DNA of 64,000 bases from Planctomycetota bacterium (GCA_016713175.1 JADJPQ010000007.1:62001-126000); one strand, 5' to 3'; shown: positions 43,839 through 53,122, counted from the stretch's first letter. The notes: a model not told the origin generated them from the sequence alone. A program made the numbers and translations.

Positions 43839-44426
43839 CTATTTCGCGGGCAGGTACTGGGGCGGAATCGGACCGGCGTCGGCCTCCTGTTCCCACAGGA
43901 TCTGCAGGACGAACCAGCGACCCTGTTGGCGAACCAACTGGATGCTGTTGATGCCGCGCAGGAACGGTTCGGCATCGCCGGCTTTGCGGCGGCCTTCGTA
44001 GGTCGAGAACACGTGGGCGAAGTCGCCGAACGCATCGACCCGGCGCGCGATTTCCTGTTCGAAGAAACCATCGCGCTCGAGCATCGGCCCCGACCGGGTG
44101 ATGTAGTCGTCGACCTTCAGCAGCACGCTGCGCATGCCGCCGTCTTGCGCCTTCAGCATGGGCACCAGGCGGGCGTCGGGGTGGAACAGGGAGCGCATCC
44201 GCGCCCAGTCGCGGGCCTTGCCGGCCGGCCCCGAAATCACGTCGTAGAGCGCCTCGAGGATGGCGTCGACCGAGGCGACATCGGCCGGGTCGGCCTTTGG
44301 GGCGGTCGCTGGCGCGGGGGATTCGGCTCGGGGCGGGGTGGCCGGCGAAGTGCCGGGCCGTTGGGGATCCTGGAAGGCGGTCCACAAGACGAACGCGGAA
44401 CCGAGGACGGCGGCGGGGATGCGCAT
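43839..44426 (-). CDS. Exported NTF2/SnoaL-like protein
   Basis: 195 residues with a signal peptide (RIPAAVLGSAFVLWTAFQ) and a Pro/Ala/Thr linker. A cone-shaped NTF2-like domain follows (VDAILEALYDVISG; WARMRSLFHPDARLVPMLK; FAHVFSTYEGRR; SIQLVRQQGRWFVLQILWEQ). Such SnoaL-like domains bind small molecules; no catalytic residue can be assigned. Divergent from the subtilase gene with an 82-bp spacer. Confidence 0.78.
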   Translation of the reverse strand: MRIPAAVLGSAFVLWTAFQDPQRPGTSPATPPRAESPAPATAPKADPADVASVDAILEALYDVISGPAGKARDWARMRSLFHPDARLVPMLKAQDGGMRSVLLKVDDYITRSGPMLERDGFFEQEIARRVDAFGDFAHVFSTYEGRRKAGDAEPFLRGINSIQLVRQQGRWFVLQILWEQEADAGPIPPQYLPAK

Positions 44427-44508
44427 GCCGTCGATACGCCTCGGCAACCGCCGCTGCGAACGGCGACTGCGCGTCGGGCCCGGTGTTCGCTACACTGGAC
44501 GGCCTGTG

Positions 44509-46239
44509 ATGCGCATCTTCGGTCAGGTTGTCATGCTGGTCGGCTTCTGGTCCGGCGCGGTCTTGGCTCAGGTCGCGGCGGTGGTGGGGCCTGGGCCCGG
44601 AGTGTACCCGGATCGACTCTACATCAAGCTGGCCGAGGGCACCGGGGCCCGGCTGCAGGCCGGCCGGCTGGTCTCGCCGACCGGTGTGGCTCTCGGCGAC
44701 GTGCCGGCGCTGTTCGCCACCGCCGATGCCGCGCCCCTGGTGACCGCGGTTTCGTGGGACGAACTGACCGACTGGCAACGCCAGGCCAAGGCCATGTTCG
44801 CCCCCAAAGCCGGACCCGGTCATCTCGGGCTGTGGTTCCGGTTGCAGGCCCGCGATGCCGCGACCGCGACCGCGTTGCGCGAACGGCTTGCTGCCTGCCC
44901 GCAGGTCGAACACGTCTACTTCGAGCCGCGGGTGTCGCAATCGTCGTGGAACGGCGGCGGCGACCCCGCGCCGCCGACGCCGGCGCTGATGGCACAGCAG
45001 CTGCACCTCGGGCCAGCGCCAGCAGCGATCTCGGCGCGCTGGGCCAACGGCATCCTCGGTGGCCGCGGCCAAGGTGTCCGGGTGGTGATGATCGAGAACG
45101 ACTGGGTCATCGATCACGAGGATGTCAGCCAGCTCGTCGCGTCACACTTTGTGACCCCGGTTGCGGCATCGACCTCGCCATCGGCAATGCATGGCTTGGG
45201 TGGCGTCGGCGAACTGGCCGCGGACCGCAACTGCTTTGGCGTGACCGGTCTCGTCGATGAGATCGATCTGCGTTTTTCGAGCTACCAGACCGGCGGCGGG
45301 GTGCCGAACGCGGTCGCGACCGCGGTGGCCAACAGCCAACCGGGCGACGTGCTGATGATGGTGATCCAGTTCCTGCTCGGGCAACTCGGGCCGGACGATT
45401 TCGTACCAGTCGAATACCTGCAGGCGGAGTTCGACGCGGTGCAGACCGCGACCGGGCTCGGCCGGATCGTCGTCTGTTCGGCGGCGAACGGGTTCCAGGA
45501 TCTCGACGATCCGCGGCACGTGCGCCGGTTCGACCGCGGCTTCCGCGATTCGGGCGCGATCATGGTCGCGGCCAGCGATGGCGCCAATCCGTGGCGGGCG
45601 GCGTTCTCCAACCACGGTTCACGGATCGATGCCAACGGCTGGGGCGAGAACGTGATGACCACGGGCTATGGCACGACGTTCTTCGGCAACAATGACTATC
45701 GGCAGTCGTACACCGACCGCTATGGCGGCACGTCGGCGGCGACGCCGATGGTCACCGCGGCGGTGGTGGCGCTGCAGGGCGCCGGACGCCGGCAGCTCGG
45801 TCGGACGTTCACGCTGTCGGAACTGCGCAACCTGCTCACGACGCACGGCACGTCGAGTCCCGACACCATCGGGCGCCGGCCGAACCTGCAGGCGATGTTC
45901 ACGGCGCTCGGCATCGTCGATGGGCTCGAGGTCAGCGAGCCGGATGTCGCGCTGTCGGGCAGCGTGCAGGTGCGGATGGCCGGCACCGGGCTGGCCGTGT
46001 TGTTCACCAGCTTCACGACCGGTACGACGCCATTCGGGTTGAATCGACCGGTGCACCTGGGGCTTTCCACGCTGCAGACCGTCGGCTTCTTCCCACTGGT
46101 CGGCGGCACTGCCACGTGGACGCTGAACGTGCCGAATCAGGCGATCCTGCACGGCACCAGCCTTTACTTCCAGGCCGGGCGGATCGACGGCGGCAACCCG
46201 ATCCACGTGACCAACAGCTGCCAGATCACGGTGCTCTGA
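44509..46239 (+). CDS. Secreted subtilisin-like serine protease (S8), atypical Asp/His sites
   Basis: 576 residues with a signal peptide (VVMLVGFWSGAVLAQ). The catalytic domain spans about residues 180-470: GVRVVMIENDWVIDHEDV at the Asp site, AMHGLGGVGELAA at the His site, CSAANG for the oxyanion Asn and GGTSAATPMV for the Ser. The Asp and His neighbourhoods diverge from canonical DTG and HGTHVAG, so substrate or activity may differ. About 110 C-terminal residues form the beta-module seen in other secreted proteins here. The downstream side is bounded by a hairpin. Confidence 0.85.
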   Translation: MRIFGQVVMLVGFWSGAVLAQVAAVVGPGPGVYPDRLYIKLAEGTGARLQAGRLVSPTGVALGDVPALFATADAAPLVTAVSWDELTDWQRQAKAMFAPKAGPGHLGLWFRLQARDAATATALRERLAACPQVEHVYFEPRVSQSSWNGGGDPAPPTPALMAQQLHLGPAPAAISARWANGILGGRGQGVRVVMIENDWVIDHEDVSQLVASHFVTPVAASTSPSAMHGLGGVGELAADRNCFGVTGLVDEIDLRFSSYQTGGGVPNAVATAVANSQPGDVLMMVIQFLLGQLGPDDFVPVEYLQAEFDAVQTATGLGRIVVCSAANGFQDLDDPRHVRRFDRGFRDSGAIMVAASDGANPWRAAFSNHGSRIDANGWGENVMTTGYGTTFFGNNDYRQSYTDRYGGTSAATPMVTAAVVALQGAGRRQLGRTFTLSELRNLLTTHGTSSPDTIGRRPNLQAMFTALGIVDGLEVSEPDVALSGSVQVRMAGTGLAVLFTSFTTGTTPFGLNRPVHLGLSTLQTVGFFPLVGGTATWTLNVPNQAILHGTSLYFQAGRIDGGNPIHVTNSCQITVL

Positions 46240-46241
46240 GT

Positions 46242-46260
46242 CGCCAGGCCCTTGCTGGCG
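46242..46260. terminator. Hairpin between convergent genes
   Basis: CGCCAG (46242-46247) pairs with CTGGCG (46255-46260) around a 7-nt loop, in the 27 bases between the subtilase and radical SAM genes. No T-tract follows on either strand, so it would be a weak or factor-assisted bidirectional terminator. Confidence 0.4.
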
Positions 46261-46266
46261 GCGCGA

Positions 46267-47376
46267 CTAACGCGCCGGCGCCGGCCCGCCGCGCTTGATG
46301 CGCAGCGCGTTCTTCAGGATCGTCGCGCCCTTCTTCGGGTTGAACAGCAGGTTGGTCATCGTGTAGCACTCGTGCGTGCAGAAGCAGCCGGCCTTGATGC
46401 GGTCGGTCACTTCCTTGGCGCGCGGTGAACGCAGCGCCTCACGGATGTCGTAACCCTGCTTCCTCATGTCCCACAGCTTGAAGTCGTCGGTGAACACTTC
46501 GCACGGATACAGCAGGCCGTCGTGGGTCACCGTGACGTTGAGTTTCCCGGCATAGCAGGGGATCTGCCACTTGCCCTCTTCGGCGGTCTTGTGGATCACC
46601 TGCCGCTGCAGGATGTCCTGGCCCGCCTTGATGCGGCCGCCCCAGAAGCGGTAGATCGGGTGTTTGCCCTCGACGACCTCCTTCTCGAGCCGGTCGACGG
46701 CGCGGCGGTAGCCGGCCAGATCGACGTTCTTCCACTCCGGGTTCTTCAGGTCGCCGCGGGTCAGCGAGATCGTGTGGGTGGTGACCTTCGGCCACTTGCG
46801 GACGAAGTCGATCACCTCGTCCATCATCGTCTGGTTCTTCTCGGTGTAGACGGTGTTGATGCCGAGGTCGAAGTTGGGGTACTTGTCGATCAGCGGCGCC
46901 AGCGCTTCATAGGTCTTGCACAGCTTGGCGAAGCAGCCCTTGGTGCCGCGCATCTCGTCGTGCAGGTCGCCGATCGCATCGAGCGAGATCTTGACGGTGA
47001 TCGCGGTCTCCGGACACGTCCTGGCGATCTCTTCGCTCATCCCCGCGATCCGCTCCGGCAGCAGACCGTTGGTCGGGAAGAACATGATCGACGGCTTGTT
47101 GTTGCGATAGAAGGTTCGCGCGATGTCGGGCAGGTCCTTGCGCAGGAACACCTCGCCACCGGAGAACGCGATCCACAGCATGTTGCCGAGCGAACTGCTG
47201 AACTTCTGGATCTCCTCGAGCGACATGTCGCCGTTCTCGAGCGACAGGTTGTTGTCTTCGAGGTAGAAGCAGAACGGGCAGCGGGCGTTGCAGATCTTGG
47301 TGACGAAGAACACCAGATGGATCGGCTTGTTCTTGACGAACACCTGCGGCAGGAACCGGAGTGGCGAGTAGGTCAT
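46267..47376 (-). CDS. Radical SAM protein with SPASM-like C-terminal cysteines
   Basis: 369 residues. CNARCPFC (CxxxCxxC) near residue 30 holds the SAM-binding [4Fe-4S] cluster; IAFSGGEVFL is the next core motif. The C-terminal part has a cysteine group (CYAG, YPCEVF, CFCTHEC) like the SPASM/twitch domain for auxiliary clusters. The substrate is unknown. The start ATG overlaps the stop of the upstream glycosyltransferase gene, suggesting a joint role in modifying a glycan, lipid or peptide. Confidence 0.88.
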   Translation of the reverse strand: MTYSPLRFLPQVFVKNKPIHLVFFVTKICNARCPFCFYLEDNNLSLENGDMSLEEIQKFSSSLGNMLWIAFSGGEVFLRKDLPDIARTFYRNNKPSIMFFPTNGLLPERIAGMSEEIARTCPETAITVKISLDAIGDLHDEMRGTKGCFAKLCKTYEALAPLIDKYPNFDLGINTVYTEKNQTMMDEVIDFVRKWPKVTTHTISLTRGDLKNPEWKNVDLAGYRRAVDRLEKEVVEGKHPIYRFWGGRIKAGQDILQRQVIHKTAEEGKWQIPCYAGKLNVTVTHDGLLYPCEVFTDDFKLWDMRKQGYDIREALRSPRAKEVTDRIKAGCFCTHECYTMTNLLFNPKKGATILKNALRIKRGGPAPAR

Positions 47377-48350
47377 CGGTGCGGCAGCAGGCCCCGGAGA
47401 CTGCCCAGGGCGACTGGTATCGGGTAGACGAGGAAATAGTAGAGGACACAGCCGAGCGCGAACCCGGCGCTGCCGCCGGATCGGAAGTACGCGGCGAGCA
47501 GGCGCCGGCTCAGCCACGCGTTCAGCACCATGGCACCGAGCGGCAGCCAGACGAACACGGCCAGTCCCGACCAGAGATAGAGCAACAGAGACAGCGTCTC
47601 AATAGCCCAGAGCACGACATTCGACTTCAGTTCGACCGAAGCCGTGCCGGAATCGGTCAGGTAGTCCTTGTTGCGCAGCGAATACAGCGTCCACCAGCGG
47701 CTCTTGCGATAGGCATTCTTCATCGACCGCCACAGCGTGAAGCGGAAGATGTGAGCGACCTGCAGCTCGGGTCGCATGACCAGTTTGACACCCTGGCGGC
47801 GCCAGCGGTGGCACAGTTCGACGTCCTCGAGGATCGGCAGGAAGTGCTCGTCGAAGCGGCCGTGCTTGCGGAAGACCGACATTGGCATCAGCATCGCGTG
47901 GGTGGCGATGTAATCGGGCTCCCGATACTTGGTCTCGCTGTAGTTGACGAACACCGACTGGAAGGAGCTGAACAGGCCGTGGTCGTGTGCCAACGGGGTG
48001 TAGGTGCCGCCGATGACGACGTCGCTGCCTTCTTGCTGTAGCGCCCTGGCCGCCTTGCGCAGCAGGTCTTTGGGTGGCACACAGTCGGCGTCGATGAAGA
48101 ACACGAACTCGCCCTTGGCGGCGTCGACCCCGGCGTTGCGGGCGCCGGACGCGCCGCCCTTTTTCGACAGTTTGATGTGGCGGACCGGATGGCGGGCGAT
48201 CTTCTCGCCGGTCCCATCCGTGGACATGTCGTCGACGACGATGACCTCGAACCTTGGCCAGTCGATCGCACTGGCGGCTTGCAGGCAGGCGTCGATGGTG
48301 TGGGTGCCGTTGTAGACCGGGATCACGATGGAGAAGAACGGTTCGTCCAT
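47373..48350 (-). CDS. Family 2 glycosyltransferase, membrane-associated
   Basis: 325 residues. GT-A fold: FSIVIPVYNGTHTIDACL, VIVVDDMSTDGTGE, then FFIDADCVPP, whose DxD (DAD) binds the metal and nucleotide sugar; EDVELCHRWRRQG carries the catalytic Asp region. Two to three hydrophobic helices near residues 230-310 place it on the inner membrane with the catalytic domain in the cytosol. ATG 48350 was chosen at the start of homology. Coupled to the radical SAM gene by ATGA. Confidence 0.9.
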   Translation of the reverse strand: MDEPFFSIVIPVYNGTHTIDACLQAASAIDWPRFEVIVVDDMSTDGTGEKIARHPVRHIKLSKKGGASGARNAGVDAAKGEFVFFIDADCVPPKDLLRKAARALQQEGSDVVIGGTYTPLAHDHGLFSSFQSVFVNYSETKYREPDYIATHAMLMPMSVFRKHGRFDEHFLPILEDVELCHRWRRQGVKLVMRPELQVAHIFRFTLWRSMKNAYRKSRWWTLYSLRNKDYLTDSGTASVELKSNVVLWAIETLSLLLYLWSGLAVFVWLPLGAMVLNAWLSRRLLAAYFRSGGSAGFALGCVLYYFLVYPIPVALGSLRGLLPHR

Positions 48351-48533
48351 GTGACCGGGGGTTGGCGGCGTGGAGGGGGCGGAGGGCATGGGATGCGACC
48401 GCGCGGCCTCGCCCGGATCGGGAGCCGGACGTTCGTGCAGCCGGTGCAGGCTGGCAGAAGGGTAGCTCTTTTTGCCGGGGGTGACGGGTGGCGTCAACCG
48501 TGCGGCGGCACATCGGCGCCGCCTCCGCCGCGA

Positions 48534-49847
48534 TCAGTTGCGCGGCCAGACCACCGGATCGCCGATGCTCAGCGCTGCGGTCGCCGGATCGAAGCAAGCC
48601 GATCGCAGCGTGATCACGCCGGGCGTGCCGCGTGGGAACTGGACCCCGGTCAGCCGCGTGCGGATGCGACCGTCGACGCCGGCGATGCCGAGCACGAACG
48701 TGCCGCTGGCGGGCTGGACCATCACCACGCCGCCGAGGTGTCCCGGCGGGCAGGTCGTGCAGATCTCGAGGTCGAACGGCCCGCTGGTCGGCACGAATTG
48801 CGGCACCATCAGCGTGCGCGCGATCTCGCCGTCGTGGACATCGATCGATGCCGGGGTGCCGTTGACACCGTTGGGCGGCACCAGCGCCACGGTGGTGACG
48901 GTGCCAGCGTGGTTCATCAGCCGGACTTCATCGGGATCCGTTCCAGGCGACAGCAGCCAGAGATCATCCGTGACCGCGTCGTGTTCGATCGCCGAATGGA
49001 CGCCGACTCCAGGTACGAACTGGACGACGCCGTTCTCGAAGTAGCCGACCGCCTGGCCGACCGGGCCGCCGGTCAGGAACCACAGACGTTCGGGTCGCGA
49101 GCCGCGGGCGGGGGCCCAGTCGATGCTGCTGACGTTGCCGGCCGAGGTCGGCGACGGCACCGCGAAGGCCAGCGTCGGTGTGCCGGCGTAGTCGCCGTTC
49201 GTTCCCGGCGCCAGGCGATAGATGCGGCCTGGAATGGTGCCGTCGTTGGTCACCGCAAACCACAGATTGCCACTGTCGTCGGTGACCACGGCATTGACGG
49301 CGCCGTAGTGGCCGAACGGCCAGTTGAAGGTCCCGCCGATCAGGCGGGTGACGGCGCCGGTGTGGCGGTGGACGGCGAACAACCCGCCGCCGAAGTTGGG
49401 GCCGCCAAACGGTGACATGGCCTGGTCGGTCGCCACGATCGCGTTGCCGCTCAGATCCAAGGCGATGGCCTGGCTGCCGGAACCGGCGTTGATGATGGCT
49501 GCCTGCGTGGCATTGGCGAGTGCCGAGCCCATGATGTCGGCGCGATGCAGCCGCGTGGTCGTGAATCCCGGACCGCCGATCCAGATCCGGCCGTCCCAGG
49601 GATCGATCAGCACCGCCGGGATGTTGCGGTTGGGGAAGCCACTGACCAGCGTGCCGGTGATCGGCGTCGCGTTCCCGGCGCGGTCGACGAGCAGCAGGCC
49701 CTCCATCGGCGCGGAGTTGTTGGTGCTGCTCATCAGCGCGCTGCCGAACGGGATCTGCGCGGCCAGGGCGCCACAACCGGCGGCGGCGAGGAGTAGCACT
49801 TGGGTCAGGGTTGTCGGCGGGAAGTTCGTCGTCAGGGGGTTCTGCAT
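48534..49847 (-). CDS. Exported beta-propeller-like protein
   Basis: 437 residues. The signal peptide (VLLLAAAGCGALAAQ) is followed by repeated strands with NHL/SMP-30-like phrases: IWIGGPGFTTTRLHRADIM, AIALDLSGNAIVATDQAM and AVVTDDSGNLWFAVTNDG, typical of a six-bladed propeller. A short beta-rich C-terminal part (residues about 350-437) follows. A surface or periplasmic binding protein is likely; no enzyme motif is seen. Not obviously linked to neighbours. Confidence 0.75.
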   Translation of the reverse strand: MQNPLTTNFPPTTLTQVLLLAAAGCGALAAQIPFGSALMSSTNNSAPMEGLLLVDRAGNATPITGTLVSGFPNRNIPAVLIDPWDGRIWIGGPGFTTTRLHRADIMGSALANATQAAIINAGSGSQAIALDLSGNAIVATDQAMSPFGGPNFGGGLFAVHRHTGAVTRLIGGTFNWPFGHYGAVNAVVTDDSGNLWFAVTNDGTIPGRIYRLAPGTNGDYAGTPTLAFAVPSPTSAGNVSSIDWAPARGSRPERLWFLTGGPVGQAVGYFENGVVQFVPGVGVHSAIEHDAVTDDLWLLSPGTDPDEVRLMNHAGTVTTVALVPPNGVNGTPASIDVHDGEIARTLMVPQFVPTSGPFDLEICTTCPPGHLGGVVMVQPASGTFVLGIAGVDGRIRTRLTGVQFPRGTPGVITLRSACFDPATAALSIGDPVVWPRN

Positions 49848-49986
49848 TGGGGCGCCAGCGGAGAGGGTGACCGGTGACCGTACTGTAGAATTGCCGGACC
49901 GGCGGGCCCAATCGAGCGATCGCGCAATCGCAGCGAGGCCTGGGAGTTGCCGCGGGCCGTATCGGCGATGCGCACCGCCGATCGAC

Positions 49987-50658
49987 TCACGGCGCCAGCC
50001 GATAACCGCGCCCATGCACGGTCAGCAGGAATCGCGGCGCCGCCGGGTCTTGTTCGACTTTCTGCCGCAGTTGAAACACGTGGGTGTCGACCGTGCGCGT
50101 GGTCGGCGTGGCGTCGTAGCCCCAGACCGCGCGCAGCAGGTCGTCGCGCGTGCACGTCTGCCCGCGGTGCCGCAGCAGATGCGCCAGCAGATCCGCTTCC
50201 TTGGGCAGCAATCGATGCAGCGCATCGCCGCGGTGCACCACGTGGCCGGCGAGGTCGATGGTGGCGTCGCCGAGGCGCAACGGCGCCGACGGTTGTTCGG
50301 CCCGGCGCTGCACCGCCAGGATGCGGGCCGCCAATTCGTGCACCGAGAACGGCTTGACGACGTAGTCGTCGGCGCCGAGCTGCAAACCAGCGACGCGCTA
50401 TTCGATCTCGCCGCAAACAGTCAACACGATCACCGGCGTGCGATCGCCGCCGCGCCGCAGCGCGCGCAGCAGATCGAGCCCGTCGCCGTCGGGTAGCCGC
50501 AGATCCAGCAGGATCATGTGGAAGCGGGACGCGGCGAGCGCCGCAGTGGCCGCGGTCACGCTGTTGCACGCCTGCACGTACCACTCGCGGCCGGTGAAAA
50601 AGTCGACCAGACTGCCTTGGATGCTGGCGTCGTCCTCGACCACGAGCAGGCGGTTCAC
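49987..50658 (-). pseudogene. OmpR-type response regulator interrupted by an in-frame TAG
   Basis: The receiver domain begins with GTG at 50658 (NRLLVVEDDASIQG) and has the phospho-acceptor D52 in LLDLRLPDG. At codon 87 the sequence reads ...TVCGEIE-TAG-RVAGLQLGADDYVVKPF, where intact homologues carry Asp or Glu. The frame is unbroken beyond it, with the conserved VKPF and then a winged-helix DNA-binding domain (HLLRHRGQTCTRDDLLRAVW; RTVDTHVFQLRQKVE). One base change (GAG to TAG) would explain it. GTG overlaps the TGA of the kinase gene, so the pair is one operon. Real decay or a base-call error cannot be told apart. Confidence 0.85.
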
Positions 50659-52382
50659 GACGCGACCTCCTTGGCCAGCGGCAACGACAGCGAGAACACC
50701 GAGCCGCCGCCGCGACGTTCGTGCACGCGGATCGAACCGGAATGCGCGCGGGCGGCGGCGGCGACCAGCGCGAGTCCAAGGCCGCTGCCCGAGGTCGTGT
50801 GTGGCACCGCGCTGCCGCGCACGAACGGCTGGAAGATCGCGGCGCGTTCGGCGGCGGGGATGCCGGGACCGCGGTCGCCGATCTCGATCTCCAGCCAGTG
50901 ATCGTGCACGCGCACGCGCAGATCCACCGTGGTGCCCGGCGGCGCGTACTTGGCGGCGTTCTCGAGCAGGTTGCGCAGCGCCCGCACCAGCACCTCACGA
51001 TCGCCGAGCAGCGCCGGCAATTGCCGCGGCACGTCGAGGTCGAGCTGCTGGCCGACCAGGCGCAGCGCGGCGCGACCCGAACGCACCCCGTCGGCGAGCA
51101 CGGTGCGGGCAGGCAGGGGTTCGAGGCGCAGCCGGCCGCCCTTTTGCAGCCGCGCGAAGTCGAGAATCTGCCGGACCTGGTCGTCGAGCCGGCGGACGTC
51201 GTGGTGCAGCGTCTGCAGGTAATGCTGTTGGCGCGCTGACGGCACGTCGCCGTTCGCGAGCATCTCGGCGCGCAGCGACAGCGCCGCCAGCGGCGTGCGC
51301 AGTTCGTGCGAGACCAGGTCGACGAAGTCCGAACGCAGCCGTGTCAGCGCCACTTCGCGGCGGGTCAGTTGCCACAGCAGCAGGTTGCCGGCGAGGAAGG
51401 TCAGCAGCGCGAGCGCGAGGCTGCCGTGGGCGACGAACGTCAGGACCGGGCTGGTCGGTGTGGCGAGCAGTTGCGGGACGCGATCGGCGACGAGCAGAAG
51501 CAGCAGGGGTGTGGCCTCGCCAGCGATTGGCGTGCCGAGATCGAGGTGCGCAACCGCGTGATCGAGGGCGAAGGGCAACGCGGCGGCGTCGACGACGGCC
51601 AACTCGTTCTCGATCGGCAGCAGGATGCAATCGTCGGGACCGCGCGCTGGCGCCGTGGGAATTGCAGCTGCGGCGAACCCACTCGCGACTCGTGCGAGCA
51701 GCGGCAGCGCCGACAAACGTGGTTCGGAGGCCAGTTGCGGCCAACATCCCGTGATCGTGGCGCACACCGGCGGTATCGCCGCGGCGGGCACCTGTTGCGC
51801 GAGCCGTCGAAGTTCTTCGACCGGCGGCGGCGTCGGTTCGATCGCGGCGCGAGCAAACGCGGCCAGCAGCGGGAACGGCAACGAGCCGCAGCGGGTGTCG
51901 GCGAAGCGTGCGATGGCGGCTTCGAGGGTGGCGAGCGCCTGGTCCCGGTCCGTCGCCGTCAGCGTGCGCGCGTAGGCGAGCCAGCCCTCCGGCGTCAGCG
52001 AGTCCTGCGCCGCATGCTGCAGCCACGGCAGTGCCGAGCTGAAGTCGCTTGCCAGGAGCGCGGAGCCGGCACTCTGCTCGGCGAGACCGGGTGTTGGCGG
52101 GGTGACGGTGGGCAGGTGGACCGGGAACGGTCCGCAGACCCGGCGCTCCTGATCGAGGTCGAGCATGGCGCCAGCGTCGGTCGCGAAGGCCAGCAGTTCG
52201 TGCTGCAGTTGCGTCGCCAGGCCATGGTGCACTCGGCGTTCGGCTTCGGCTTCCTCGGCACGCGCGCGTTCGATCGTGCCGCTCCACAGAAGCCACGCAC
52301 CGCCGGCCGCCAGCGCGGCGGGGATCGCCAGCGTCAGCGCGAACAGCAGGCCGAGTCGCGATCGGGATGCCACAGCGAGCAT
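50655..52382 (-). CDS. Sensor histidine kinase
   Basis: 575 residues. TM helix 1 is at about residues 10-35. A 280-residue extracytoplasmic domain with unrecognised, Ala/Pro-rich helical sequence follows. TM helix 2 is at about 318-340. Then comes the dimerisation/phospho-acceptor box VSHELRTPL (His359) and the HATPase domain with NLLENAAKYAP (N box), GDRGPGIP (G1) and GSGLGLAL (G2). It should phosphorylate the coupled response regulator, which is interrupted, so signalling may be broken. An in-frame ATG at 52406 is an alternative start. Divergent from the Uma2 gene. Confidence 0.9.
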   Translation of the reverse strand: MLAVASRSRLGLLFALTLAIPAALAAGGAWLLWSGTIERARAEEAEAERRVHHGLATQLQHELLAFATDAGAMLDLDQERRVCGPFPVHLPTVTPPTPGLAEQSAGSALLASDFSSALPWLQHAAQDSLTPEGWLAYARTLTATDRDQALATLEAAIARFADTRCGSLPFPLLAAFARAAIEPTPPPVEELRRLAQQVPAAAIPPVCATITGCWPQLASEPRLSALPLLARVASGFAAAAIPTAPARGPDDCILLPIENELAVVDAAALPFALDHAVAHLDLGTPIAGEATPLLLLLVADRVPQLLATPTSPVLTFVAHGSLALALLTFLAGNLLLWQLTRREVALTRLRSDFVDLVSHELRTPLAALSLRAEMLANGDVPSARQQHYLQTLHHDVRRLDDQVRQILDFARLQKGGRLRLEPLPARTVLADGVRSGRAALRLVGQQLDLDVPRQLPALLGDREVLVRALRNLLENAAKYAPPGTTVDLRVRVHDHWLEIEIGDRGPGIPAAERAAIFQPFVRGSAVPHTTSGSGLGLALVAAAARAHSGSIRVHERRGGGSVFSLSLPLAKEVAS

Positions 52383-52478
52383 GGTAGGCGAGGTGGCGGC
52401 GGGCACGTCATGGGCTTGTCAAACCTGCCGGCGGGCCGTGCCGAGATTCTTCGCATGCCGGTGTCACCGCTGTGCGGT

Positions 52479-52492
52479 CTCTGTGCACAGAG
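52479..52492. promoter_or_regulatory. 14-bp perfect palindrome upstream of Uma2 gene
   Basis: CTCTGTGCACAGAG is a perfect two-fold repeat of 7-base halves. It lies 48 bases before the Uma2 start and 96 bases from the kinase start, inside the divergent spacer. A dimeric repressor or activator would fit; the protein is unknown. Confidence 0.4.
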
Positions 52493-52540
52493 GGATGGCG
52501 CCCCGGTCATGGGGATCGGCGACGACCACAAGGAACGGAT

Positions 52541-53122
52541 ATGCTCACATGTCAGGACACCGTGACGACGACGACCAAACCCCGCAAGCTGCCGCGCGGC
52601 AGCCGTTGGACCTACGCCGACTACTGCAAGATCCCGCCGGATCGCAAACGGCACGAGATCATCGATGGGAGGCACTACGTGTCGGCCGCGCCTGGCGTGC
52701 GGCACCAGTGGGTCTCGGCCCACCTGCTGTTCGAGCTGATGCGGCTGATCAGCAAACGCGGCGTGGGAACGGTCTACAACGCGCCGATCGACGTGCACCT
52801 GGCTCCGGGAACCGTCGTGCAACCGGACCTCGTCGTGCTGACTCCGCGCAGCACGATCGTCGGCATCAAGAAACTGACCGGCGTGCCGGACCTCTTGATC
52901 GAGATCCTGTCGCCGTCGAATGCTGGCCACGATCGGAAGCGCAAGCACGAACGCTACGAACGGGCGGGCGTCGCCGAGTATTGGATCGTCGATCCCGAGC
53001 GCAACACGATCGAGCAGTTCGTCTGGCGCGACGGCGCCTACGGCGAGGGCAAGCTGGTCCGAGACCGCATCCGGTTGCACGTTCTGCCGGACGTCGAGAT
53101 CGATCTGCGCGAAGTCTGGTGA
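52541..53122 (+). CDS. Uma2-family PD-(D/E)XK-like protein
   Basis: 193 residues, the normal Uma2 length. WTYADYCKIPPDRKRHEIIDG is the N-terminal signature, VVQPDLVVLTPR carries the catalytic Asp and LLIEILSPSN the catalytic Glu and partner. A later AEYWIVDPERNTIEQFVW strand completes the restriction-endonuclease-like fold. Uma2 proteins are often expanded in planctomycetes and cyanobacteria; activity is rarely proven. ATG 52541 follows an AGGA motif 7 bases upstream; N-terminal Thr/Lys tail. The second, broken copy is at 19921-20320. Confidence 0.88.
   Translation: MLTCQDTVTTTTKPRKLPRGSRWTYADYCKIPPDRKRHEIIDGRHYVSAAPGVRHQWVSAHLLFELMRLISKRGVGTVYNAPIDVHLAPGTVVQPDLVVLTPRSTIVGIKKLTGVPDLLIEILSPSNAGHDRKRKHERYERAGVAEYWIVDPERNTIEQFVWRDGAYGEGKLVRDRIRLHVLPDVEIDLREVW

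Noticed and set aside
50398..50400. TAG as pyrrolysine or another recoded codon in the response regulator
   Set aside because: TAG ends other genes (for example at 12380 and 15553) and the expected residue is acidic; a nonsense change or error is simpler.
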